From NCBI GenBank assembly GCA_020847615.1, contig JADLBR010000280.1, positions 1 to 64,000 of the forward strand: DNA of 64,000 bases, written 5' to 3'. The notes under the pieces were generated by a model, which saw only the letters and a program-made list of their open reading frames with translations, was not told the DNA's origin and searched no databases. The stretch is from Verrucomicrobiia bacterium (GTDB taxonomy: Bacteria; Verrucomicrobiota; Verrucomicrobiia; JADLBR01). The position numbers and the translations under genes are program-made. Of the stretch, positions 1-8,350 are shown piece by piece; position 1 is the stretch's first letter; each line of letters opens with the position of its first letter.

Positions 1-1046
1 CCCTCGTAGCAGGTGTACTTGCCGCGGCTCTGGTGGTCGCTGATGTGGATCACGACCGTGTTGTCCGATACGCCCAGTTCCTCGAGTTTCTTCAGGATGG
101 CTCCGATGGAATCATCCTGCCACGTGCCCATGGCGTTGCGCTCGTCGATGCCGGCCGCGCGCAGGCGCGCGAGGACATCGTCGCGGGAGGGCTGGGGCGC
201 GGGCGCCTTGTCCAGCATGCCGGCGGTGGTGGCCAGCGGGTCGCGCGTCTTGAAGACATTCGCGGCGTAGTTCCCGTGCGGGATCGGCGTGGGGAAGTAG
301 AGGAAGAAGGGCTGCTTGCCGTGGCGGTCGAGGAACTCCAGCGCGCCCTCGGTGTGCCACTCCATGTTCTGGAAGCGGAGGGCGGCCGGGCGGACCTCCT
401 CGGTGTTGCCGATGTTGATGCGCTCGACGAAATCGAACCCGCACTCGCGGATCTGGGCCTGGGCATCCGCGTACTGCGCCTGTAGCTTTGCCCTGATCTC
501 TGGGTCGCGGGGATCGGCGCCCTCGGGGATTCTCTTCCACGCGCGCTCGCCCGAACGGAAGAAGTTGTGCCACTTGCCGACGATGCCGGTGGCGTAGCCG
601 AGGGCCTTGAGGGATTTCGCGATATTGGTCTCGGATGGGGAGATGGGGGTATTCCACGTGATGTTGGCGTGGGCGCCGGCCGGGTTCTTTTCGAGGAAGC
701 CGGGGCTGCGGCTGGCGTACCGCCCGGTGAGGATGCCGTATCGGCTCGGGGTGCAGACCGGAGAGCAGATGTAGAACCTGTCGAGGAGCGCGCCATCCCG
801 GGCTATAGAATCCAGGTGCGGCGTCAGCATGCGCGGGTCGGCGTAGGCGAATGGCTGGTTCTTCAGGCCCGCCTTGACCGCGGCCAGCGCGCAGGGCTGA
901 TCCGCGGCGCGATAGGCGCCCACCTCGTCGAAGTCGAGGTCGTCCGTGTAGATCAGCACGAAGTTGGGTTTATCCGCCGCCGCCGGGAGATCTTCCCGCA
1001 GGGCCGCGGAGGCGCAGAGGAGGAGGGGCAACAGGCAGGCGCGCAT
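1..1046 (-). CDS. Secreted sulfatase, C-terminus beyond window edge
   Basis: Sulfatase of the alkaline-phosphatase fold, predicted to remove sulfate esters from glycans outside the cytoplasm. The visible 348 residues start with a hydrophobic signal segment (MRACLLPLLLCASAA), followed by the N-terminal metal-binding motif around NFVLIYTDDLD, and the CTPSR signature in which the Cys would be converted to formylglycine by a sulfatase-modifying enzyme. A later GKWHNFF block and the SDHQ metal-ligand region near the cut edge also fit. The gene reads leftward off the window, so its C-terminal subdomain is not seen. The start at 1046 is the only ATG that gives a signal peptide; no strong Shine-Dalgarno is visible. 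It lies in the same direction as the sialate esterase at 1320-2909, with a repeat element between them. Family is secure; substrate is unknown. Confidence 0.9.
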   Translation of the reverse strand, partial: MRACLLPLLLCASAALREDLPAAADKPNFVLIYTDDLDFDEVGAYRAADQPCALAAVKAGLKNQPFAYADPRMLTPHLDSIARDGALLDRFYICSPVCTPSRYGILTGRYASRSPGFLEKNPAGAHANITWNTPISPSETNIAKSLKALGYATGIVGKWHNFFRSGERAWKRIPEGADPRDPEIRAKLQAQYADAQAQIRECGFDFVERINIGNTEEVRPAALRFQNMEWHTEGALEFLDRHGKQPFFLYFPTPIPHGNYAANVFKTRDPLATTAGMLDKAPAPQPSRDDVLARLRAAGIDERNAMGTWQDDSIGAILKKLEELGVSDNTVVIHISDHQSRGKYTCYE

Positions 1047-1165
1047 GATGGGAAAATGGAACAGGGAAAGCCCCGCCGGGTGAAGAGGGAAATTGGACTC
1101 GGGCGCAACGAGACTCGGCCTTCGGTCTGGAGGGAGACACGGCTTCGGGAACGCAGAACGGCGCT

Positions 1166-1280
1166 AGCAGCCCGTCGAATAATTCATCCCTGACCACAAC
1201 CGACCCGGCCCGCGAGGCCGCGGGCCCTCCCGACGCAACCCGGGAGGGACGCCGGCCTCGGCGTCCGATGACGTTCCTTT
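1166..1280. repeat. Hairpin-rich dispersed repeat, copy 1 (right end degraded)
   Basis: Nearly identical to 3070-3199. It contains three successive hairpins: 1207-1226 (GGCCCGCG stem), 1225-1248 (CCCTCCCG stem) and 1247-1266 (GGACGCCGGCCTCGGCGTCC). The left end carries AGCAGCCCGTCGAATAA, matching the end motif of the other copy; the matching right-end inverted repeat is missing here. The rest of the 1047-1319 gap shows nothing else. Confidence 0.8.
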
Positions 1281-1319
1281 AGCCTGCGCTGATGGGAATG
1301 TAGAGAATAGCCCCCGTGG

Positions 1320-2909
1320 TCACTTCGGCGCGGTGATCATGGGGAAGTCGTCGGTGCGGAAGGGGGTGACGGGGAGGTCGTCCGAGCTATAGAGGTTGCA
1401 GACGGGGTTATCGGCCCAGGCGTAGCGGACGGCGACGGGTTTGGGGACGGTGTCGCTGGAGACGAGGACGGTATTGGTATTGGCGATTCTGGCGGTGGCC
1501 CAGACGAACTTCTTGTCCTCGCCACAGACCGCGAAGCCGCGGACATCCTCGACGTCGAAGGTCTTCAGGCCGGCCCCGACGTGGTCGAAGGTGACGCGGG
1601 CCCGATTGCCCTCGACCTTCATCTCCTTGAATTCGGGGCTGCGGTGGGGGAGCTGCAGGCCATAGTCCTTGGCCAGCGCCCAGCGGGCGAGTCGCTCGGC
1701 GACGTCGCGCTTGTTTTTGGGGTGGATGTCCTTGCCCTCGCCGAGGTCGATGATGACGGCCTGGCCGGTGTTGGGGAGCGCGGACATCGTGAGGGTCTGC
1801 GCCTCGCGGAGCTCGGCCCAGCCGCTGTCGGCGGGCTCGGGCTTCTCGGCCATGTAGTCGGCGAGCTGGACCCAGTAGAAGGGGAAGTCCTTCGCGGCGC
1901 CGGGGAGGCTCCACTCGTCGCGCCAATGCCGGATCATGAGGGGGAATAGCTTCCGGTATTCAAAGGCGCGCCCGGAGTTGGACTCGCCCTGGTACCAGAT
2001 GGCGCCGCGGATGCCGTAGCCGATGGTCGGGTGCAGGACACCGCAGTAGAGGTTGCCGGGGCGGTGCTGGCCGGTGAGGGCGTTCGTGGGCGCACGGGGC
2101 GGCTTCGGCGGCGTCATCTCCTTGGCCTTGGCCTGTGCGGCGGCGGTCTTCCACTTCTCCATGGCGGCCTTGTGCTTCTCCAGTTCGGCCTCGTGGTTGT
2201 AGGTCTTCTCCCTTTCGCGCCATCCATCCATGAGGGTCTTGTAGAACGGGTCTTTCTCCAGGATGTCGCGGCGGACCCAGGCCTCGGCGGCCGAGCCTCC
2301 CCATGCATTGTCGATGAGGCCGACCGGCACGTCGAGGATCTGGTGCAGCAGGCGGCCATAGAAGAAGCCGACGGCGGAGAACTGCTTGATGAGTTCCGGG
2401 TTCGTGGCCTCCTCCCACTGGCCCTTGAAGTCATCCTGGGGTTCCTGGATGCCGACCTGGGGCACGGAAATGAGGCGCAGGCGGGGGAATTTCGATGAGA
2501 GCGATTCGATGTCGGGGTCGTGGGAACTGGCGACCGTGAAGCCCATGTTGGACTGCCCCGAGCAGATCCAGACCTCGCCCACGAGGATGTTCTTCAACTC
2601 CCGGCTCGAGGAACCCGAGATCTTCATCGCGAGCGGGGGGGCATCGGGTTTTGTGACGGGCAGGGGATCGAGGGTGACCAGCCATTTGCCCTTGGCATCC
2701 GCCTTGGCGGACTTCTTCTGGCCGGCGATCTCGACGGTGACGGTGACGCCGGGATTGTCCCAGCCCCAGATGCGGCAGGGCAGGTCGCGCTGGAGGACCA
2801 TGTTATCGCCGACGATGGCCGGGAGCCGGAGTTCGGCGAACGCGGCGGAGAGGGACAGGAGGGCGACGGTGGTGCCGAGAAGGAAGGGGTGGATGGTACG
2901 TCGGGTCAT
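1320..2909 (-). CDS. Sialate O-acetylesterase family protein, secreted
   Basis: SGNH-hydrolase-type carbohydrate acetylesterase of the sialate O-acetylesterase (SASA) family, 529 aa, expected to remove O-acetyl groups from sialic acids or acetylated polysaccharides in the periplasm or outside the cell. Signal peptide at residues 1-25 (ending AAFA). A beta-rich N-terminal domain precedes the catalytic block EVWICSGQSNM (about residue 112), whose Ser is the likely nucleophile; GAIWYQGESNS is the conserved second block and DIHPKNK near the C-terminal third supplies the probable Asp/His pair. Length is normal for bacterial members. Both flanks carry direct copies of the same hairpin-rich repeat (1166-1280 and 3070-3199). 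Family secure; substrate inferred only from family. In this setting xylan or pectin acetyl groups are as likely as sialic acid. Confidence 0.9.
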   Translation of the reverse strand: MTRRTIHPFLLGTTVALLSLSAAFAELRLPAIVGDNMVLQRDLPCRIWGWDNPGVTVTVEIAGQKKSAKADAKGKWLVTLDPLPVTKPDAPPLAMKISGSSSRELKNILVGEVWICSGQSNMGFTVASSHDPDIESLSSKFPRLRLISVPQVGIQEPQDDFKGQWEEATNPELIKQFSAVGFFYGRLLHQILDVPVGLIDNAWGGSAAEAWVRRDILEKDPFYKTLMDGWREREKTYNHEAELEKHKAAMEKWKTAAAQAKAKEMTPPKPPRAPTNALTGQHRPGNLYCGVLHPTIGYGIRGAIWYQGESNSGRAFEYRKLFPLMIRHWRDEWSLPGAAKDFPFYWVQLADYMAEKPEPADSGWAELREAQTLTMSALPNTGQAVIIDLGEGKDIHPKNKRDVAERLARWALAKDYGLQLPHRSPEFKEMKVEGNRARVTFDHVGAGLKTFDVEDVRGFAVCGEDKKFVWATARIANTNTVLVSSDTVPKPVAVRYAWADNPVCNLYSSDDLPVTPFRTDDFPMITAPK

Positions 2910-3069
2910 AGGGGCGAAATTTCAAAACGGGATGGAAGAAATCGCAAGGAAAAAGGCTCCCGACGGAACGGGGCTGGCGAGGATCAGCGAAGATCGGCGT
3001 CCCGTCGCCTGAGCGGCTGGGACGCGGGGTTCCGGGGAACGCCGATCCTCGCGCATGGGAATGTTGGGC

Positions 3070-3199
3070 CAACAGCCCGTTGAATAATCCATCCCTGACC
3101 AAAACCGACCCGGCCCGCGAGGCCGCGGGCCCTCCCGACGCAACCCGGGAGGGACGCCGGCCTCGGCGTCCGATGGTGTTCTTCAACAGGCCGCTAAGG
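3070..3199. repeat. Hairpin-rich dispersed repeat, copy 2 (both ends present)
   Basis: Full-looking copy of the element at 1166-1280. Left end AACAGCCCGTTGAA (3071-3084) and right end TTCAACAGGCCGCT (3182-3195) are inverted repeats matching at 11 of 14 positions, with three internal hairpins (first 3112-3131, last 3152-3171). The size, paired ends and lack of any coding capacity fit a non-autonomous mobile element. It fills most of the 2910-3246 gap; the remaining bases hold no recognisable gene. Confidence 0.75.
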
Positions 3200-3246
3200 G
3201 TCAAGATGTGATTCCCGTTGGAGCGGCCGTGTGCTGATATCCCCGG

Positions 3247-3930
3247 ATGCGAGATGGCTACCTTCGGGCGTTGTTTTGGCTGACGGCGGCGCAGGCGGTC
3301 GTGACCCTGCTGGCGGGGTTGAATCTGGTGGTGCCGGCCATGGCGGGGCGGGTGGGCGTGGGAGAGTTCGTCCGTTGGCGCGAGATGTTCTCGCTGCTAT
3401 TCGTGACGCCGGTGTCGGCGGGCCTGATGGTGTCGGCGGTCTGGCTGCTGGAGCGGGGGAGGCGCGACTCGTGGGGGCCGATGCTCGCGATCGGGATCGC
3501 GGTGGGGCTGGTGGCGGTTTCGATGGGCGTGCACGAGCCGATCAATGTGATGGGCCGGGCCGCGTGCGAGCGATTGGCCCAGAGCGTGTTCTTCTGGGAT
3601 GAGGTCTTTAGCCACGCGGTTTTCTTTGCTGGTTACGCGGGCGTGTCGGTGGCGTTGCTCTGGTCGCAGGCGAGGAATCCCCTGGGCGGGGCGATGGGCC
3701 GCGCTCCGATGATCGCCTTTCTGGGGTGCGGCGTCGTGACGGGGGCGGGGATATACTTTTCGCTGGTGAAGGCGCCGCAGATCCGGGTGGACCTTTGGGT
3801 GATCGCGGGCGTGCTGGTCATGGCGGAGGTGATGCGGTGGGGCACTCCCTTTCGCCGGTTGCCCCTCGCGGTGGCTTTGGAGACGGGTTACGCGCTGGCG
3901 CTGGCGGGGCTGATGCTGCGGGGGCACTGA
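3247..3930 (+). CDS. Integral membrane protein of unknown function
   Basis: 227-residue protein that I do not recognise. It consists almost entirely of hydrophobic segments separated by short charged loops, roughly six or seven transmembrane helices: about residues 8-30, 46-68, 78-98, 118-140, 152-170, 178-196 and 205-222. A His and several acidic residues sit near membrane segments (MGVHEPIN, FFWDEVFSHAVF), which could be functional, but no family motif is clear. It starts just downstream of the repeat at 3070-3199 and ends 52 bp before the beta-helix gene, in the same direction, so the two may be co-transcribed. It could be a DUF-type membrane protein or a small transporter; no function is assigned. 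Confidence 0.7.
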   Translation: MRDGYLRALFWLTAAQAVVTLLAGLNLVVPAMAGRVGVGEFVRWREMFSLLFVTPVSAGLMVSAVWLLERGRRDSWGPMLAIGIAVGLVAVSMGVHEPINVMGRAACERLAQSVFFWDEVFSHAVFFAGYAGVSVALLWSQARNPLGGAMGRAPMIAFLGCGVVTGAGIYFSLVKAPQIRVDLWVIAGVLVMAEVMRWGTPFRRLPLAVALETGYALALAGLMLRGH

Positions 3931-3982
3931 GGCCGGGGGTTTCGCGTCGACGGGTTGGCGCCGGGCGTCTAGATAGCCCACA

Positions 3983-6745
3983 ATGACAATCCGGATTACA
4001 GTTTTGATGCTATGGGCATTGCCGTTGGCCGCGATGGCGCCGGGGGCGCCCGGGCCTCCTGCCGGGGTGGTGTTCCATGTGTCGGCGGAAGGGAACGACG
4101 CGTGGTCGGGCAGACGGGCGGACGCAAACGGCGACAGAACGGACGGGCCCTTCGCGACGCTGAGTCGCGCGAGAGATGCGATCCGGTCGCTGCGGGGTGG
4201 CAGGGGCGCGCCCCTGGAGCCCGTGACGGTGTTGCTGCGGGGAGGGCGCTATGCGGAGACCAAGGCGATCGAGTTTGGCCCAGAGGATTCGGGGCGCGAG
4301 GGCTCTCCGGTCACATATGCGGCGTATGGGGATGAGCGGCCGGTGATCAGCGGGGGCGCGCGCATATCGGGCTGGCGGCAGCACGACGGTCGATTGTGGG
4401 TGGCGGAGGTGCCCTGGATTCGAGAAGCGGGGCGCCCATTTCACCAGCTGTTCGTGGATGGGGTGAGGCGACCCCGAGCGCGGACGCCGGACGAGGGCGG
4501 CTATTTCTATACCCGACGCCTGCGGATGAGCGAGGGGCAGCACCCGCAATGCCTCGGCATGACCTACGCCGAGGGGGACATCCGCGGTTGGGAGGAGGGG
4601 GAGGATCCGATGGTCGTGCTCTTCCACAACTGGGTGAACTCGTACAACCGGATCGGGGCAATCGATCGCGAGGCGCGCAGGGTGACGTTCGCGAGACCGG
4701 CCGGGATATTCTTCTTGGGCCCGAAGGTCCGATATTACGTCGAGAACACCTTTTCCGCGCTCGATGCGCCGGGGGAGTGGTATCTCGATGCGGGCAAGGG
4801 CCTCCTCTATTATTACCCCCTTGCGGGGGAGGACATGGGGAGGATCGAGGTCATTGCCCCGCGGGTGCAGTCGCCCCTCCTGGTTTTCCGGGGGGAGCCA
4901 TCGCCGGGGCGTGGGGTCGAGCATCTGGTGTTTCGGGGGCTTTCCTTCCAGCATGCCGATGCCGATCTCTCCGCGGCGTACCCGCATAGCGTGCAGGGGG
5001 CGCACACGCAGAGGGGGGCGATTCTTGCCACGGGGTTGCGATGCTCCGTGATCGAGGGGTGCGAGTTCACGCGACTGGGCGAGCACGGCATCTCCCTGCG
5101 CGAGGGGTGCGTGTCGAACGCGGTTCGGCGATGCCATTTCCATGACATGGGAGGCGGCGGCGTCTATCTGTCGGAGGGGGCGCCCAAGGCCACGAATGCC
5201 ACGCATCTCACGGCGCAGAACTTCATAGGGAACAACTTCATCCACGACGGGGGGCACATATTCCGCGCGGGGTGTGGCGTGTTCTTGGGCGGGAGCGCGA
5301 GTTACAATCAGATCCTGCAAAATGAGATCTGCGACCTGAGCTGGACGGGGGTTCATCTCGGCTGGAGTTGGAGCGGCAGGGTGGCGGCCTATACCCACCA
5401 CAATGAGGTGGCCTATAACCACATCCACCATATCGGAAATGGCGTGCTGAATGACATCGGTGGCATCTACACGCTGGGTGTCTCGCCGGGCACGGTGCTC
5501 CACCACAACCTGATCCATGACGTGACGCGATTCGAGCGTGGGCGGGAGGGCTACGGCGGATGGGGGATCTATCTTGACGCGGGCAGCTCGGAGATTCGCG
5601 TCGAAGACAACGTCGTCTACGACACGCGGGACGGAGGCCTGCATGTCCACAACCACACGTACCCCTATGGCAACGTGGTGGCGAACAACGTCTTTGCCTT
5701 CTCGGGAGACGCCCAGCTCATCCGCAATGCCGATCACGAGCCCGATGGCAACCACGTGCATCTGGAGCGCAACATCATCCACAATGCGGGCGAGAGGATG
5801 CTCGGGGGAAACAACTGGAGGGACGGCAGCAAGTTCACGGCGGACAAGAACCTCTACTGGAGCGAGAGTGGTTCCGGGCCCGACTTCTTTGGGAGGACGT
5901 TCGCGGGGTGGCGGGCGCTTGGGCGGGACAGGGAGGGCGCCGTGGCCGACCCGGGTTTCGCGGATGCGGCGAAACGGGACTTCCGGCTGAGGGCCGATTC
6001 GCCCGCGCTGAAGCTGGGCATTCGTCCGATTGACCTTGGCGGGGCCGGGCTCGAGGGGCCGCGCGCGTGGCGCGACCTGCCGCGCGCGGTCACGCATCGG
6101 GCGGTGGAGCGCCCGCCGGCCTCGGCGCTCGACGCGGGTGGGCCGGTCGCAGAAGATTTCGAGGACTACGACGTGGGCGAGTGTCCCGCGAACGCGCTTC
6201 CCGGAGAGGCAGGGAGCGAGGTCGTGGTGACCGATCGATCCCCGTCGCGGGGGAGGCGTTGCGCGAAGTTCATCGACGCGGCGGGCGCGACGGCGTGGAA
6301 GCCGCACTGGTTCGTGGGGCGGGTGCCCGGATCGGGCAAGGTGAGGCTGCGGTGCGCCGTGAGGAATGATGCCGCGCAACCCGCGACGATCGATCTGGAG
6401 TTGCGCGACTGGCACGGGGGCTCGCGGCGGGACGGCAAGTACCTGACGGGGCCGCATGTCAGGTTCTTGCCGGATGGAACGGTGCAGACCTCCGGGGGGC
6501 CGGGGTGGACCGTGATCGGGAGGTTTGAACTGGGCCGATGGCTGCGCGTCGAATTGGAGTTTGAGGAGGGGGAGGGCAAGGGGAAGGCGTACGCGCTGCG
6601 GGTGGTTCCGGAGGGCGGCGAGGCGGTGGAGCGGGACGGCCTGCCGTTTCGGAGCGGAGACTTCTCGCTCTGCACGTGGTGCGGCTTCTCGGGCGCGGCG
6701 GCGACGCCCGGGGTGTTTTTTGTGGATGATCTGATATTTGAGTAG
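3983..6745 (+). CDS. Secreted right-handed parallel beta-helix protein (GH141-like)
   Basis: 920-residue secreted protein. An N-terminal signal peptide (to about residue 22) is followed by a DUF1565-type opening (VFHVSAEGNDAWSGR, then GPFATLSRARDAIRSLR) and a long right-handed beta-helix domain with repeating N/H/D-rich turns such as NNFIHDGG, HHNLIHDV and VEDNVVYDT up to about residue 650. From about 705 a separate beta-sandwich-like domain begins (AEDFEDYDVGECP), resembling the laminin-G-like sensor domains attached to secreted glycosidases. Such proteins act on plant or algal polysaccharides; the arrangement resembles GH141, which includes fucosidase and xylanase activities, but I cannot fix the family from motifs alone. 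Flanking sulfatase, esterase and fucosidase genes support a glycan role. Confidence 0.85.
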   Translation: MTIRITVLMLWALPLAAMAPGAPGPPAGVVFHVSAEGNDAWSGRRADANGDRTDGPFATLSRARDAIRSLRGGRGAPLEPVTVLLRGGRYAETKAIEFGPEDSGREGSPVTYAAYGDERPVISGGARISGWRQHDGRLWVAEVPWIREAGRPFHQLFVDGVRRPRARTPDEGGYFYTRRLRMSEGQHPQCLGMTYAEGDIRGWEEGEDPMVVLFHNWVNSYNRIGAIDREARRVTFARPAGIFFLGPKVRYYVENTFSALDAPGEWYLDAGKGLLYYYPLAGEDMGRIEVIAPRVQSPLLVFRGEPSPGRGVEHLVFRGLSFQHADADLSAAYPHSVQGAHTQRGAILATGLRCSVIEGCEFTRLGEHGISLREGCVSNAVRRCHFHDMGGGGVYLSEGAPKATNATHLTAQNFIGNNFIHDGGHIFRAGCGVFLGGSASYNQILQNEICDLSWTGVHLGWSWSGRVAAYTHHNEVAYNHIHHIGNGVLNDIGGIYTLGVSPGTVLHHNLIHDVTRFERGREGYGGWGIYLDAGSSEIRVEDNVVYDTRDGGLHVHNHTYPYGNVVANNVFAFSGDAQLIRNADHEPDGNHVHLERNIIHNAGERMLGGNNWRDGSKFTADKNLYWSESGSGPDFFGRTFAGWRALGRDREGAVADPGFADAAKRDFRLRADSPALKLGIRPIDLGGAGLEGPRAWRDLPRAVTHRAVERPPASALDAGGPVAEDFEDYDVGECPANALPGEAGSEVVVTDRSPSRGRRCAKFIDAAGATAWKPHWFVGRVPGSGKVRLRCAVRNDAAQPATIDLELRDWHGGSRRDGKYLTGPHVRFLPDGTVQTSGGPGWTVIGRFELGRWLRVELEFEEGEGKGKAYALRVVPEGGEAVERDGLPFRSGDFSLCTWCGFSGAAATPGVFFVDDLIFE

Positions 6746-6859
6746 GGTGGAGAGCGCGGCGGGTGCGTGCGGAACGGCGACCCGCGATGATGCTGGGCGA
6801 TCGGGATCACCCGGATATAGGGCGTGCCATCCGGCGGATTGGGAGCATACTATCTCGCT

Positions 6860-8221
6860 ATGCCATTTCGAGCTCTGGGGTTGAACAACCATATCCTGAA
6901 GGCGATCGCGGATGCCGGGTACACCGAACCGACGCCTATCCAGGCCGCGGCGATCCCGCAGATCCTGGGGGGACACGACCTGATCGGGATAGCGCAGACG
7001 GGCACGGGCAAGACGGCGGCCTTCGTGCTGCCGATGCTGGCGAAACTCGATGGGGGTGGCGGCAGGCGGGGCACGCGCGCGCTGGTGATCGCGCCGACGC
7101 GGGAGCTGGTGGTGCAGATCGAGGAGAACGCGCGCGCGTACGGGAAGTATGTGCCGATGCGGATGGCGACCGTGTACGGGGGCGTGGGCGAGCGTCCGCA
7201 GATCGAGGCGCTGCGCGCCGGGGCGGACGTGGTGATCGCGACGCCGGGGCGGCTCCTGGACCTCACGGGGCGGCGGTACGGGGATTTTTCGGGGCTCGAG
7301 TTCCTCGTGCTCGACGAGGCCGACCGGATGCTGGACATGGGATTTCTCCCGCAGATCCGGCAGGTGGTGCGCTCGCTCCCGAGGGAGCGGCAGACGATGC
7401 TTTTCTCGGCGACGCTGTCTCCGGAGATCGAGTCGATCACCCGGGAGTTTCTGCGGAATCCCAAGATCGTGCAGATCGGGCGACGCGCGAATCCGGCCGA
7501 GACCGTGACGCAGTTTGTCTACGAGGTGCCCAAGCACCTGAAGCCGGCGCTGCTGGCGCACCTGCTCCGCGATGAGAAATTGGACATGGTCCTGGTGTTC
7601 ACGCGGACCAAGCACGGGGCGGATCGCGTGGCGCGGAAATTGACGCAGATGCGCATCCCTTCGGCGACGCTCCATTCCAACAAGTCGCAGGCGCAGCGGC
7701 TGCGCGCGCTGAAGGACTTCAAATCGGGCGCGGCGCGCGTGCTGGTGGCGACGGACATCGCGGCGCGGGGCATCGACGTGGATGGGATCTCGCACGTGGT
7801 GAACTTCGATTTTCCTCCGCACCCGGAGGATTACGTGCACCGGATCGGGAGGACGGGCCGGGCGCACGCGGTGGGCGACGCGATCAGTTTCGTGACGCCG
7901 GAGGATCATGGTGCGCTGCGGTCTCTGGAGCGGTTCATCGGGCGCGGGATCGTGCGCAAGCGGGCCGAGGGGTTCGATTATGGTGCGGCGGCGCCACCGC
8001 GTGAGCCGGGAACCGGGGGGCGCCAGGAGTTTGGGCGGGGCGGACGGGGCGGGCAGGCGGGACGGGGCGAGGGCCGGGCGCCACGCGCCGAGAAACCGCA
8101 CGGGGGCGGCGGCGGTGGGTCCCAGAGGCGCCGGCGGCGCGGCGGGCGCGGCGAGGGCGCTGCGCCGGCGAAAGCGGCGAAACCCGCGAAGGCCAAGGGT
8201 TGGTGGCCGTGGTCGCGGTAG
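6860..8221 (+). CDS. rhlE: DEAD-box RNA helicase, RhlE-like
   Basis: ATP-dependent RNA helicase of 453 aa, acting in the cytoplasm on structured RNA (ribosome assembly or mRNA turnover in known relatives). All core motifs are present: Q motif (GYTEPTPIQ), Walker A AQTGTGKT, PTREL, TPGR, DEAD box in VLDEADRMLDMGF, SAT, and the HRIGRTGR motif VI. From about residue 380 the protein ends in a low-complexity Gly/Arg/Ala-rich basic tail (GRGGRGGQAGRGEGR, RRRRGGRGEG), typical of RNA-binding tails in RhlE-type helicases. The ATG at 6860 is preferred because the helicase fold starts directly with MPFRALGLNNHILKAI; an in-frame ATG at 6824 would add a short unconserved leader. It stands alone, with no operon partner. 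Confidence 0.92.
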   Translation: MPFRALGLNNHILKAIADAGYTEPTPIQAAAIPQILGGHDLIGIAQTGTGKTAAFVLPMLAKLDGGGGRRGTRALVIAPTRELVVQIEENARAYGKYVPMRMATVYGGVGERPQIEALRAGADVVIATPGRLLDLTGRRYGDFSGLEFLVLDEADRMLDMGFLPQIRQVVRSLPRERQTMLFSATLSPEIESITREFLRNPKIVQIGRRANPAETVTQFVYEVPKHLKPALLAHLLRDEKLDMVLVFTRTKHGADRVARKLTQMRIPSATLHSNKSQAQRLRALKDFKSGAARVLVATDIAARGIDVDGISHVVNFDFPPHPEDYVHRIGRTGRAHAVGDAISFVTPEDHGALRSLERFIGRGIVRKRAEGFDYGAAAPPREPGTGGRQEFGRGGRGGQAGRGEGRAPRAEKPHGGGGGGSQRRRRRGGRGEGAAPAKAAKPAKAKGWWPWSR

Positions 8222-8277
8222 GGCGGACGGAGGCCCGGCCCACGGATCCACATCCAAGACCCGCAGCCCATCTCGCG

Positions 8278-8345
8278 GAGAGATGGGCGCCGTGCGCTCA
8301 GCCGAGGCGCCCACGGTCTGGCGACCGTGGCTACACCGCGAAGTG
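8278..8345. repeat. Two small hairpins in an intergenic gap
   Basis: The gap between the helicase and the convergent PHP gene holds two inverted repeats: GGGCGCC paired with GGCGCCC, then CACGGT paired with ACCGTG around a TGGCG loop, followed by GGCTACA. The style resembles the other REP-like repeats in this window, but I see only one copy. It could also act as a bidirectional terminator, although no T-run follows. Confidence 0.35.
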
Positions 8346-8350
8346 GCGCG

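Noticed and set aside
970-3204. Two small minus-strand frames sharing the peptide LVRD(E/G)LF(D/N)GLLA
   Set aside because: The shared peptide comes from the DNA repeat copies at 1166 and 3070, not from related proteins.
4010-8314. A very long open frame on the minus strand opposite the beta-helix and helicase genes
   Set aside because: It is antisense to two clear genes, composed mostly of Pro/Arg/Ala, and has no family motif; it follows from high GC at codon positions.
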